Assembly: GCA_963082975.1 (NCBI GenBank)
Contig: OY720345.1
Coordinates: 2,369,001 to 2,433,000 of the forward strand
Reading direction: 5' to 3'
DNA length: 64,000 nucleotides
Origin: Labia minor
Taxonomy: Eukaryota > Arthropoda > Insecta > Dermaptera > Spongiphoridae
The notes beneath the pieces are model-generated. The model worked only from the letters and a program-made list of their open reading frames with translations. It did not search any database and had not been told where the DNA came from. Position 1 is the first letter of the stretch. Every line of letters starts with the position of its first letter. The position numbers and the translations under genes are program-made. Of the stretch, positions 22,459-32,819 are shown in pieces.

Positions 22459-23181
22459 ATAAGTGTTTCCGCATGGAACCTGAATGCAATTTAATTTGAA
22501 TTGCCGCTCTCCGATGATATTTTTATTTAATTAACATAAAAATAGGTTTTTAATATTAAGTAATTATAAATGTTAATATTAGATAATTGTATTATTAAGA
22601 TCAATATTTTTAAGATATTTCAATTATAATTTTTAGTTTTCTTATTTTAACATAAATAAACCAATGAGGTTGACCACCCCCCCCCCCTCTCCCTTACTAT
22701 CTACATATAAAAAGACAGGCCGAGCTCTCTGAAGGCCCCTGTTGCCCTGTCGCCCGATTGCCTTTTTCTTGTTGCTGTCGCTGCTGCCTGTTGTTTTCTA
22801 CCTGCGTGTCCACTGCTTACTGGGGCTTTTTGGCCCACCGACGCCTTATTAGACCCGTTCGAATTTGCGACTTGAACGCGGTGCCATTGAGATCGTCGAC
22901 GCTGCCGCTGCCGGCCCTGTGCTCCAGTTTGTTCCGAGAGGGCAAACCCATTGGTTCCTCAGGGGGACCATTTCTACCTTTGGATCCGTGGTGATCCATT
23001 TAACCAGTTGGAGACTCGAGGAGTGTCCAAAGCCAATTGATAGTTGGATCAGTTGCGAAATCAGCAGAGAAGACATTCAGGCAGCTAACAGCAGTGAAAA
23101 CCCCCTTTTTTTTCAATTCCCGTGGTCAGATAAGTGCACTTATGAACACTTTGAACTATATTAATTTTAGCTTTAAATTTT

Positions 23182-23215
<34 letters not shown>

Positions 23216-23331
23216 TTTATTTTCTATTTACAATCAGCTTATACAAAACTATTAGTAAATTTGATAAAAGTTGTTTTTCATTCATACACACACTCACACA
23301 CATTCATTCATACACTCACACGTCACTTGAA

Positions 23332-23358
23332 GGGAAAGTTATCCATCGATAACTTCCC
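23332..23358 (-). promoter_or_regulatory. Stem-loop at ORF2 stop / start of 3' UTR
   Basis: GGGAaAGTTATC and GATAACTTCCC form an 11-bp stem with one bulge and a 4-nt loop, overlapping the last base of the ORF2 TAG (23358-23360). A candidate structure for RT recognition of its template or for 3' end handling. Confidence 0.55.
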
Positions 23359-26081
23359 TATTTGAATTTCATTTTCCAATTGTTCAAGGAAGAGCGTACT
23401 TCGGTATCTAGAACATGGTTCTTCTTGAGCCTTCTGGTCACTTCACTGTTGTCCAGGAGAGTAATGGCTGTTGTGTTTGGATGATTTTCAAGTTTTTGTG
23501 TATACTTTATGAATCTATGAAGAATTACTTCCCTGACTGAGGGGACTAGAAGGTCACTGTGTAAACTTTCGTTTGTAAAGTACCATGGGGCGTTTGCTAT
23601 ACATCTGAGTATCTTGGATTGCACTCTTTGAATCCTACTTATACTGGATTCGCTAGCAGTTCCCCATATTTGACATGAATATGACCAAATTGGCATAAGA
23701 ATTGACTTATTTAGTAAAACTTTTGATTTTAATTCAAGTTGGGAATTTTTTCCTAATAGCCAATACATTTTTTTATATTTAATATTTAATTCATTTCTTT
23801 TTTTTTCTATATGAATTTTCCAGCTAAGTCTTGAGTCGAGGTGCAATCCAAGATACTTTACCGAGTTAGTATAGGGGATGATTTTGGAATTTAAATAAAC
23901 TGTTGGGCATATGACTTTTTTATTAGTGAAGGTGATATGATTGGATTTAGATTCATTCACATGAATCCTCCATCGATGTAACCACTTTTGGATGTTGTCG
24001 AGTTGTTCTTGAAGTTTGATTGAAGCTATGTCTGGATCTGTGCTTGTGACGAGAATGGCGGTATCATCGGCATAAGTAGCAATAAATGAATCTGGCGTTG
24101 TCGGTATATCCGCAGTGTATATAGAGTATAAGAAAGGCCCAAGAACGCTGCCTTGAGGGACTCCTGAACTTATGGGATGATACTGAGAAAATTCATTTTC
24201 TACCCTAACTTGAAACCAGCGATCTTGTAGATATGATTTAAGTATCCAAAAATAGTGGTCAGGAAGGAGTTTTTTTATTTTGTATAGAAGTCCTTGATGC
24301 CATACTTTGTCGAATGCTTGTTTGACATCCAGGAATACGCCAGAACATATCTTCTTTTCTTCTAGAGTTGTTTCAATAATGTTTACTATCCTGTGGATCT
24401 GCTCGGATGTAGAGTGTTGACTACGAAATCCATATTGATGAAGAGGTATTATTTCATCAATTTCTATATCACCCTTTAGTCTCATTAAAATTAGTTTTTC
24501 AAAGATCTTTGACGTTTGAGGGAGGAGACTAATAGGGCGGTATGAGGAAACTTCAGAATCCTGTTTTCCGGGTTTAAGGATCATTATTATTTGAGCAAGT
24601 TTCCATTGGATCGGAAAATATCGAGATCTTAAGATGGCATTATAAAGTTGAGTTAGAAAAACTATACCATTTTTGGGGAGTTTTTTTAATATCTCGACGG
24701 TGATTAGATCATATCCCGGAGATTTCCTTCTGCTAGACTCATGTTTAATAAGTTGTTCAATTTCTTTTGTGGAAAATGATCGAATAGGTGGCGATAGTTG
24801 TAATGGGGAGTCCAAAAAATCATCTATTTGTAGGAGCTCATGGTTAGGACAAGTTTGTGGAAAGGGATTAAAAGTGTTTTCCAGGTGTTGGGAAAAAGTT
24901 TCTGCTTTCTCTAAGTTTGTTCTGGCCCAAGCATTTGTACTAATTTTTAATGGGGATGCAAATTGCTTAGGTCTTTTTAGATATTTTGTTGAACTCCAAA
25001 GAGAGTGCTCATTATTTCCTTGAGGAGACAATTTTGAAAGATAGTCTTGTAGTGTTTCATTTTTATTTTTAATAATCAAATTTTTAAGTTCCTTAGAGGC
25101 CCTATTGAAAATTAATTTGTCCAGTGGATATTGACTTCTTTGCCATATTTTTCTAAGTCTTCTTTTTTCTTTTAGTTTTTCTCTTATCTCGATCGGGTAA
25201 TTGATTTGAGTTTCTTGCTGGTTTATTTTAGGGGTTGACAACCAAGCTGACTCTTGAATATTTTTGTTAAAATATTCAATTGCTTTTTCAATATCATCTT
25301 CAGTTTTAAGTGGAATTTTAGTATTCAAATTATCTTCCACATTTTTTTGGAATAAAATCCAATTTGTTTTTTTATTGCATAATGTGGGACTTCTTTCTTT
25401 TTTTATTATCATAGTGCTAATGGTAGCAATCACTGGTGTGTGGTCAGAGCTAAGATCCAAACATTCTTCTATATTGGTGTATGAGCTAGATAATCCTTTG
25501 GATACAAAAAAATCTAGCATGTCAGGCAGCCTGTTAGGATCCGAGGGCCAATAGGTTGGCTTACCAGTAGATAGAATATTATATCCTTTTGAAGATATAG
25601 TTTTGAGCAGGTTTCTTCCTTTTGGTGTTATTACCCGTGATCCGAAAGATGTGTGCTTTGAATTGAAATCTCCGCCAGCTAAAAATTTTGGACCGAGAGT
25701 TTCAAAAAAAGTAGAGAATTGTTCTTTTGAGATAGTATGTCGAGGAGGACAATAGAGAGCACTTATTACAAGTCGTGTACCATTTGAGTCTGTAATTTGA
25801 ATTGATGTAGCTTGTAAGAAGTTCTTTTCATATTTATCCAGTTCTTGATGATATAATGATTTTTTAATGAGAATTGCGGTACCTGCATGTGCGGTCCCGT
25901 CAGGATGCAGGGTGGAATAGCAATTATATCCTGGTATTGTAAAATAACTTTTATTTGTAAAATGTGTTTCTGATACTAATAATATGTCAATATTTTCTGT
26001 GTTCAAGAAGATCTCCAATTCATGACGTCTTTGAATTAGACCGTTGGCATTCCATAGGGCTATTCTGTGTGTATTAGCCAT
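23358..26081 (-). CDS. ORF2: endonuclease-reverse transcriptase
   Basis: 907 residues. N-terminal apurinic-type endonuclease: LWNANGL (N11), SETH (E38), GGDFNSKH (D138) and SSDH (D213, H214), which nick target DNA. Reverse transcriptase follows at about 480-760: first catalytic aspartate in LDVKQAFDKV (D585), SGVPQGSVLGP at about 639-649, and YADD at 670-673. The C-terminal 150 residues (LGLHLDSRLSW ... IWGTASESSISRIQRVQ) are typical of Jockey ORF2. No stop or frameshift, and all catalytic residues are present. The start ATG overlaps the ORF1 stop as TAATG, so translation is probably coupled to ORF1. It would act in cis on its own RNA at the target site. Confidence 0.93.
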   Translation of the reverse strand: MANTHRIALWNANGLIQRRHELEIFLNTENIDILLVSETHFTNKSYFTIPGYNCYSTLHPDGTAHAGTAILIKKSLYHQELDKYEKNFLQATSIQITDSNGTRLVISALYCPPRHTISKEQFSTFFETLGPKFLAGGDFNSKHTSFGSRVITPKGRNLLKTISSKGYNILSTGKPTYWPSDPNRLPDMLDFFVSKGLSSSYTNIEECLDLSSDHTPVIATISTMIIKKERSPTLCNKKTNWILFQKNVEDNLNTKIPLKTEDDIEKAIEYFNKNIQESAWLSTPKINQQETQINYPIEIREKLKEKRRLRKIWQRSQYPLDKLIFNRASKELKNLIIKNKNETLQDYLSKLSPQGNNEHSLWSSTKYLKRPKQFASPLKISTNAWARTNLEKAETFSQHLENTFNPFPQTCPNHELLQIDDFLDSPLQLSPPIRSFSTKEIEQLIKHESSRRKSPGYDLITVEILKKLPKNGIVFLTQLYNAILRSRYFPIQWKLAQIIMILKPGKQDSEVSSYRPISLLPQTSKIFEKLILMRLKGDIEIDEIIPLHQYGFRSQHSTSEQIHRIVNIIETTLEEKKICSGVFLDVKQAFDKVWHQGLLYKIKKLLPDHYFWILKSYLQDRWFQVRVENEFSQYHPISSGVPQGSVLGPFLYSIYTADIPTTPDSFIATYADDTAILVTSTDPDIASIKLQEQLDNIQKWLHRWRIHVNESKSNHITFTNKKVICPTVYLNSKIIPYTNSVKYLGLHLDSRLSWKIHIEKKRNELNIKYKKMYWLLGKNSQLELKSKVLLNKSILMPIWSYSCQIWGTASESSISRIQRVQSKILRCIANAPWYFTNESLHSDLLVPSVREVILHRFIKYTQKLENHPNTTAITLLDNSEVTRRLKKNHVLDTEVRSSLNNWKMKFK

Positions 26082-26084
26082 TAG
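26080..26084 (-). promoter_or_regulatory. TAATG stop/start overlap
   Basis: The ORF1 stop TAA and the ORF2 start ATG share the A at 26081. Such overlaps drive termination-reinitiation in some insect non-LTR elements (SART1 type). No Shine-Dalgarno logic applies in this eukaryotic setting. Confidence 0.75.
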
Positions 26085-27322
26085 ACTTTAGTCATATTAT
26101 TTATTAGTTTTGTTAACAAATTTAGAATCATGCTATTTTGATTTAATAGCTGATTAAACATAGATTTAAAGTCATTCATGATAGATGTTAGCTGAATATT
26201 GATATCATTTCTTTGATAGTTGTAATTATCATTTCTAACAGCACTAGCATATGATCTTTGAGATTGATGTTGAGAGTTGTGATTTAAAGGTGGAGGAGGG
26301 GGTGGTAGGGTATGTACTGTTTGAGCTGGTGGAATATGATTTTCATTATTATTTATAAGTTTTTTGTATTTTGGATCTTGAAAAGATTTACCTCTTCTTT
26401 TTTGAATATCAATATAAGTTGAACATCCTTTATAGTTAGCTGGGTGATTTCCTGAACAATTTGTACAAACTGCAGGAGTTTCTTTTGATTTAGTGCACTC
26501 TGAAGATGCATGGGGTTCCTCACATTTTACGCATCTAAAGGGCTTTAAACAATAAGATTTAGTGTGGTTAAAAGATTGGCACCTGGTACATTGAGGAATT
26601 GCTCTATTTTTCCTAGGAGGTTCAATCACTATTTTTGTGTTTAATAGATAGCTTATATTGTAAATAAGTTTATTGTTTTCGTTAGGTTCGAGATCAAGAA
26701 AAAATAAAGAGAACGGCTCTTTAGTAATTCTATGTTTTATATTAGTTATATTTCTAACATCGAATCCTTTTTCAGTTAATTCGAGTTTGACCTCATCGAT
26801 ATTAACAGAGTGATGAAGGTGCCTGATTACTACACGAAATGAACGTTCTTCTTTAAGTTGATATGTATGATGAATGACATTTTTATCTTTTAAAAATTTA
26901 GTTAGCTTTCTAAAAGCATCACTTGTTGATACATTTATTTTAACTGTAGAATTTGCCATGGCTTTACAAATATAATCATTTTTGCTTATAATATTTGAAA
27001 TGCTGTATGCCATTTGCGAAAAATTTAAAACTTGATAGATAAAAATAGGTGGAGGTTTCGGGATTCTCAGAACATTGCTGTTTATAGATTTTTCTTTATC
27101 AGAAATGTTGACTGGCTCGTTGATTGTTAGCGGAGTAAATCTATTTGATTGTTGAATTCCAGGAGATATTGTAGGTAATGAGGTTTGTGTACCTGAGAAT
27201 GATCTTTTCCTCTTGACTCTTTGCCATGATATCTCGGAGTTTGAAGATTCGTCATTTCCATGTGTGTCATTATTTGATGAACACTGCATGTCGTTATTTG
27301 ATGAGCACTGCGATGGTATCAT
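26081..27322 (-). CDS. ORF1: Jockey-type nucleic-acid-binding protein
   Basis: 413 residues. An S/N-rich N terminus is followed by a PRE_C2HC-type region (RVVIRHLHHSVNIDEVKLEL, residues about 163-182, through VIEPPRKNRAIPQC) and three knuckles between C245 and C300 (CTRCQSFNHTKSYC, CVKCEEPHASSEC, CTNCSGNHPANYKGC). A proline stretch (about 325-345) and an N-rich tail end the protein. It is expected to bind the element's RNA and form the RNP. The ATG at 27322 is the first in frame after the short 5' UTR. Its TAA shares a base with the ORF2 ATG. Confidence 0.9.
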   Translation of the reverse strand: MIPSQCSSNNDMQCSSNNDTHGNDESSNSEISWQRVKRKRSFSGTQTSLPTISPGIQQSNRFTPLTINEPVNISDKEKSINSNVLRIPKPPPIFIYQVLNFSQMAYSISNIISKNDYICKAMANSTVKINVSTSDAFRKLTKFLKDKNVIHHTYQLKEERSFRVVIRHLHHSVNIDEVKLELTEKGFDVRNITNIKHRITKEPFSLFFLDLEPNENNKLIYNISYLLNTKIVIEPPRKNRAIPQCTRCQSFNHTKSYCLKPFRCVKCEEPHASSECTKSKETPAVCTNCSGNHPANYKGCSTYIDIQKRRGKSFQDPKYKKLINNNENHIPPAQTVHTLPPPPPPLNHNSQHQSQRSYASAVRNDNYNYQRNDINIQLTSIMNDFKSMFNQLLNQNSMILNLLTKLINNMTKV

Positions 27323-27616
27323 TTGGGCACTTTTGTATGATTTTTGGTGAAATACACTGCTATTTGACCAAGGGGCTTAGCCCCGAAAGATTTTTTTTTT
27401 ATTTTTTTTATTTATTTTTTTTTTTTTTTCTATGTAAATATATATACTTATATATTATTTTTAAAATGTATTATAAAAAGAAAAGAAATATTTATTATTA
27501 AACTAAATAAGGCTCAGATTACAAAGTATTAGTTTGATCCGTTCAGCTCGATAGCCAAGTTAATACTCTAATTTTTAGATTTAAGTTGATAAATAAAAAT
27601 ATTTAGGTGAACCTAA

Positions 27617-27661
27617 TTCAATGAAAATGGATTAATTATATATTAATCCATTTTCATTGAA
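27617..27661. repeat. Perfect 20-bp hairpin in solo LTR
   Basis: Left arm TTCAATGAAAATGGATTAAT (27617-27636) and its exact inverse (27642-27661) are separated by TATAT. The matching LTRs at 32.0 and 35.6 kb have only one diverged arm, so the second arm looks newly made. Confidence 0.8.
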
Positions 27662-28257
27662 CCAAATAGATTAAATTAAAATATTGTAAAAGTTGATTAC
27701 AGTTTTTATTTAGCGATCTTCTCTCAATCCCAAATCCTTAATATATTAAACATAGACCTTTAATACAGTCCACTTAATTTTCAAGGTGCGATAAAAGTGA
27801 AGAGGTTGCTATCGTAATTTTGTTAATTCCTCTTTTTAGCCTTCGAGCAAAATTAATATATATTAAGGATTCATCCCATTCCATTTCCTCCCACTTTCGA
27901 CTTTCAGGAACAATAGCTTTCTATTATTTGTTTAGGTCTTACAAGCCGCTAGTCGATGTATCAAGCGGATACAATAAGTAATACATTAATACATACCAAA
28001 GTTACTTATCTATAGGTATTTTAAAATAGAAATAAAAATAAGTAATTATATTGTGAAATAGGAAAAAAAGTAATATTTTAATTTTATTTCTATTTATTAT
28101 TCCTTTTATTATTTAGTAAATTAATGATTCATTGTAATAATATAAATATTAATGAGAAAAATATATATTATCATATATAATAAATCATTATTACTATTAT
28201 TATTATTTCCAGAGAGTGACAGATTTTATCGACAGGCATAAATAAGGACTTTTGATT

Positions 28258-28294
<37 letters not shown>

Positions 28295-28619
28295 GAATAA
28301 ATAAATTGAATTTAGTAATTAAAAAGTTAAAGCTAATTTATTAGTAAATTTTTCTATTTGTATATGTTGAATATTTGATTATTATTAAAATCCAATTAGA
28401 TTAATTCTAATAAAATTAAAGGACAATGAACGCCTAGATTAAGGATATTTTATCTTTTAGTTGATAAAAAAACAACAACTTTTCCTTCAAAATTATCTAA
28501 AATTGTTGAGACCTTTTTCCCTGTTTGTGTGTTTGTTTCTTTGTCATTAATTAATGTTCTTTATAATATTATTTTCATTTGTTTTCAAATTTCAAATTTC
28601 AAATTATTTATTAGAATGA

Positions 28620-28668
28620 TCGATCAAAAACTTTCGAGTTCCGTAGAGTGACTCTGTGACAGAGATAA
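28620..28668 (+). repeat. 3' tail of a non-LTR element
   Basis: AACTTTCGAGTTCCGTAGAG followed by CTGTGACAGAGATAAATAA matches the 3' end of the RT fragments at 19930-20568 and 52012-52400. Only the tail is present, as in extreme 5' truncation. Confidence 0.65.
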
Positions 28669-28882
28669 ATAAGATCACACACCGTGTTTATTATATAAAT
28701 TAAATAATTTATTTAATATTTAAACATTTGACCTCATGATTATAATATATTTAAAATATTATAATCTATTTAAAAATTGTATATGGGATCTTTTCCCTTA
28801 AAATGACACTAGTGAGAGGGATAGAGTGATAAAAATCTCTAAAGCCATAATACCTACATTAATAATATGTATATTTTATCAA

Positions 28883-28922
28883 AGAGTTTTGATACCTTTT
28901 GATACATTGGTATCAAAACTCT
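28883..28922. repeat. 14-bp inverted repeat
   Basis: AGAGTTTTGATACC and GGTATCAAAACTCT are exact inverses, 12 bases apart. Could be a MITE end or a fold-back remnant. Confidence 0.65.
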
Positions 28923-30096
28923 CTTTAATCTTGCCTTAATAGTCGTTCAAGTTGTAATAGTTTAGAAAAAAACAAGAAAATTATACTTTATGATAAAAAC
29001 AGTGTAAATGTTTTGTTATAAGCTTATTTTCATTTTAAATAATTAAATATTACAGTGATATTATTTTTTAAATCTAAATTACATACTTTTTTATTATAGT
29101 TATGCACATTTCTAAAACAAAATCAAAATTAACTAATATTTTATTTTATTCAAATTTGATAATATTAATATATATTACTATATAAATATATATAAAAAAT
29201 ATTTGTAAAATAATTTTAAAAGTTTTCCCTTTAATTTAGTTTTATAATAATCCTTAGGAAGGTATATGAAAAACTTTTGAATTGATCAATGTTAAATTTG
29301 TTATGTGTAAAAAAAACCACACTAACTCATTCCTTCACCTTTCTAAAACAACTATACTAGTGTATTTCTCTCACTCTCCTTAAAGTTTAAATTTTAAAGT
29401 TTGTATTAATTTCATTTGTTCATATAAAATTTTAGAAAAATATAATGTGTGTTTGTAAAATATTCATTGTTCATTACATTGGTTATTATTTACAACGAAC
29501 TCTATTTAATCAATGAAAAAACAATAATAATTAATTTATATAATATGTATAGAGTTTGTTTTCAAGCTATAATAATAGTATTATATGAAGAAAAAAAAAA
29601 CGTTAATGCAATAAAAGTTAATCCAGGAAAAATTTAATTAAAGTTTCCTGTACAATTAAGAAAAGAAACCCAAATTGATTAGAAGTAACATTCATTATAA
29701 ACATATTCATTAAGAGAATTGCAAATAAAATTTGTAGAGGAAAATTAAAATTATATGAGCTGTTGAGGTAAAGTTCAAAGATACCGAATGAGGCACAGAG
29801 AAATACACATAAATTCTTTACAACGATGTTATGTTGTCTTTTTTTGGCAGTTGTAGGTTGAAATAAAACAAAAACTTTTATAGTCTAGATTGCACAAGAT
29901 CGATGTTGGTTTCAAAGAAAATTTGTCTTCTTTATTGTTGTTTTAATACACAATTTCTTAAAAAAAAAAAAATGACAAAGTTCAGACAAAACAAAATGAT
30001 AAAGGTGCCATTTTCAAATGACATAGATATTCTGATTGAAATTCAATCTCTTTTACTGTTAAAATCGTAAAACTGTAAATAAATTTTATAAATTAT

Positions 30097-30458
30097 TACC
30101 GACCGACGATAGTAAGGTAGGTATTGTTTTCATACCAAATTTCACATGTGGAGATTTTTACATATCTCCACGAATCATGCACTTTGTATTAGTTTTATCC
30201 TCGGGTTAATCATCTTCATTAGTTTTTTCTTAATTTAAAATTATATGACGTCATCCAGTCATTCATGACGTCACAGCCTGGTCTTACATATATATATTAT
30301 AAATAAAATAAAATTAAAAATATTTATGTTATATCCATCCAAATCTGTTTTTTATTACATTAATAGATATATTAAAATTATTTGAAATTGTTTATGTAGC
30401 TGGAAATTAATTTATTTCAAACCGTCGGTCGGTTCGGACTTGGCCACAGGTCAACTTA
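30097..30458 (+). repeat. HINE-like repeat family A
   Basis: Starts TTACCGACCGACGATAG and ends with the inverse subterminal ACCGTCGGTCGGT followed by TTGGCCACAGGTCAACTTA, a one-sided terminal hairpin (CCTG/CAGG type, here worn). Related copies: 39581-39957 and 59730-60074, plus composite 49927-50942. Carries two TGACGTCA palindromes (30246-30253 and 30266-30273). Confidence 0.8.
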
Positions 30459-31708
30459 TTTTTATTTTTAAATGAGATTCCTTATTTTAGAAATGCTTCT
30501 TCTTAATTTTTATTAAGTTCAATTAATTTTAGTTTTAATGAAATAACTGTAACTTTAATATATAGATAAATATTATTATAATTTTACATAACTTTAAAGA
30601 TATATAGAAATATAGACAATTCATGTTGTAGAGATTCAGTGTCACTCTATTTTTTACAAGGGTTTTTAAGATGAGAGTTGATATAAATAAATAAAAAATA
30701 ATTTTCCAATTATATTTTCAATAGGCTTCTAATAGTATGTACTTTCATCTAGAATTTAGAATTTAGACCAATAAAAAGTTAATTAATATTAAACCTGGTG
30801 TACGTTATTATCATTAATAATGAAAAATACAATCACAGATGGAGAGAGAAAGTGAAAACACACACACAATTAAAATTAATAAAATTTCCTATTCAATTTA
30901 TATCCATAAATTAAAAAAGAAAATCATTTAAATTTTATTAATTCAATTACCAATGTCCATATTAATGAATAATAATGAATAATATAAAATAAAAATTGTG
31001 TGAAATTAAAAATATAAAAATATAATAATATTTTATAAAGAATCAATTAAATTTCAAATCAAGGAATTGATCAATAAAATAAATGTATGAATTGTGAGAA
31101 TGAATGAAAGGTTCGTTTCGTTTTGTAATATGATTGATTGTCTTTGCTGGGTAGAGAGAGATAGAGAGAGGGGGGAGGGGGTGCTCACCTTTCACGTTGA
31201 CTAACATGAAGGATGATCCCGTTTACTCCCCTGACTGCGTAAATGACTTGTGAAGGGAGGGTTATTTTGATTATGTGCTTTGTGACAGTCCAATTAGCGG
31301 GTCGTGCTATATCTTTTGTCTTCAGATACAGCGGCAAGACATTACGTTCAATTAATGAGCCAAGGACAGGTTCAAACGACTTAACGCAATGGAAAGTAAA
31401 ATATGCTCCTCCCTTCCTTCCTTCCTTCCTTCCTTCCTTCCTAACCGATTGATATTAAATACCACGATTAGCCAGACTGTTTCTCGTCCTTTTACTAAAA
31501 CTCAACTATACATTAATTAATTCAATATGATTTGGGGAGAAAATTAATCTTGCCGAAAACGAAAACAAAAACATCAATAATTTATATGATATAATAACAA
31601 ATCATTCAAATATAAACTGAGAAAATTTTACTATGTATTATTGTTCAAATTTAAATTATAATTTTCAAAAAAGAAGTTAATAAAACATATAAAAGAAATT
31701 AATTAATA
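30459..31708. other. Non-coding, with a TTCC microsatellite
   Basis: AT-rich; a GC-richer block at 31140-31420 ends in a (TTCC)n array (about 31412-31441). No recognisable exon. Confidence 0.55.
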
Positions 31709-31713
31709 CCTAG

Positions 31714-32796
31714 TGTATCCGCTTGATACATCGACTATAGAGGCTTGTAAGACCTAAAAAATAATAGAAAGCTATTGTTCCTGAAAATCGAAAGTGGGAG
31801 GAAATGGAATGGGATGAATCCTTAATATATATTAATTTTGCTCGAAGGCTAAAAAGAGGAATTAATATAATATTGCGATAGTTACCTCTTCTCTTCTATC
31901 GCACCTTGAAAGTGGACTGTATTAGAGGTCTATGTTTAATATATTAAGAATTTGGGATTGAAAAAAGCTCGCTAAATAAACACTATAATCAACTTTTTCA
32001 ATATTTAATTAAATTAAAATTAGGTTCAATTAAAAACGGATTAATTATATTTAGGGTCACCTAAATATTTTTATATATCAACTTAAATCTAAATTTTCAA
32101 TCTAAAATTAATATAGTTCAAAGTGTTCATAAGTGCACTTATCTGACCACCGGGAATTGAATTAAATGGGGGTTTACGCTGCCGTTCGCTGCCTGGATGT
32201 CTTCTCTGCTGGTTTCGCAATTGATCCAACGATCAATTGGCTTTGGACCCTCCTCGAGTTTCCAACGGGATGAATGGACCAGCACGGATCCAAATGTAGA
32301 GATGATCCCCTCAGGAATCACTGGGTTTGCCCCCTCGGAACAAACTCTGGAGCACAGGACCGGCGGCTGCAATCTGTAGCCTCGTCGACGACCCCAAAAG
32401 CACCGCGTTCGAGTTGTAAATTCGAACGGGTCGAATAAGGCGTCGGTGGGCCAAAAAGCCCCAGTAAGCAGTGGACGAGCAGATAAAAACAACAGGCCGC
32501 AGCGACAGACAAAGGCAATAGCACTCGGGCGACAGGGACAACAGCAGCGGGGCTCCGGAGAGCTCGGCCTGTCTTTTTATATGTAGATAGTAAGGGAGGG
32601 GGGTGGTCAACCTCATGAATTTATGACAATAACAATTAAATATTTAAAACTATAAATTAAATTAACTTAAAAATATTAAACTACATTATATAATTAATTA
32701 ACACTAAGATTTATAAATATTAAATTAATTACTATTTAAACTTAGTCAGAGGGCGGGAATTCAAATTTATTTGAATTCAGGTTCCATGCGGAAACA
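31714..32796 (-). repeat. 3' LTR of BEL/Pao derivative
   Basis: 1083 bp, plus-strand TGTATCCGC...GCGGAAACA (imperfect inverted ends). In the element's sense a TATAAAAAG (about 32571-32579) is a likely TATA box. Short open frames inside are not conserved in the related solo LTR. Confidence 0.92.
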
Positions 32797-32816
32797 TCAC
32801 TCCCCCCCTTGACGGA
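32797..32816 (-). promoter_or_regulatory. Polypurine tract
   Basis: Minus strand AAGGGGGGGAGTGA lies between the ORF stop (32820) and the 3' LTR, the expected plus-strand primer. Confidence 0.75.
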
Positions 32817-32819
32817 CTG

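Larger units (their letters stand above)
23193..27386 (-). mobile_element. Full-length Jockey-type non-LTR retrotransposon
   Basis: Two intact ORFs in the order ORF1 (gag-like, zinc knuckles) and ORF2 (endonuclease plus RT), a 3' poly(A) tract (plus-strand T run ending about 23213) and a short 5' UTR beginning with a GGGGC/GCCCC hairpin (27371-27383). Both borders read AGATTTTTTTT, so the target duplication is probably AGAT plus some T, though the T runs blur the exact edge. Inserted in a solo LTR. It appears capable of activity. Confidence 0.88.
22464..27973 (+). mobile_element. BEL/Pao-type solo LTR, split by a Jockey insertion
   Basis: Starts TGTTTCCGCATGG (22464) and ends AAGCGGATACA (27973), matching the two 1083-bp LTRs of the element at 31714-36345 but in the opposite orientation and clearly diverged. 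The flanks are both ATAAG (22459-22463 and 27974-27978), a perfect 5-bp target duplication, so no internal region was ever lost to one side: it is a solo LTR made by LTR-LTR recombination. The Jockey element occupies about 23193-27386 inside it. Confidence 0.88.
27979..30096. other. AT-rich non-coding region
   Basis: No supported gene. Contains (AT)15 at 28260-28289, an RT-element 3' tail (28620-28668) and a 14-bp hairpin (28883-28922). The open stretch at 29449-29637 is low complexity and unconvincing. Confidence 0.6.

Noticed and set aside
24673..25554. Plus-strand open frames opposite Jockey ORF2
   Set aside because: Antisense shadows with no recognisable domains.
32139..32492. 117-residue open frame inside the BEL/Pao LTRs (also at 35688-36041)
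   Set aside because: The same frame is partly open in the solo LTR at 22.8-23.2 kb, but by eye most differences change the amino acid, so it looks like a non-coding LTR, not a protein under selection.
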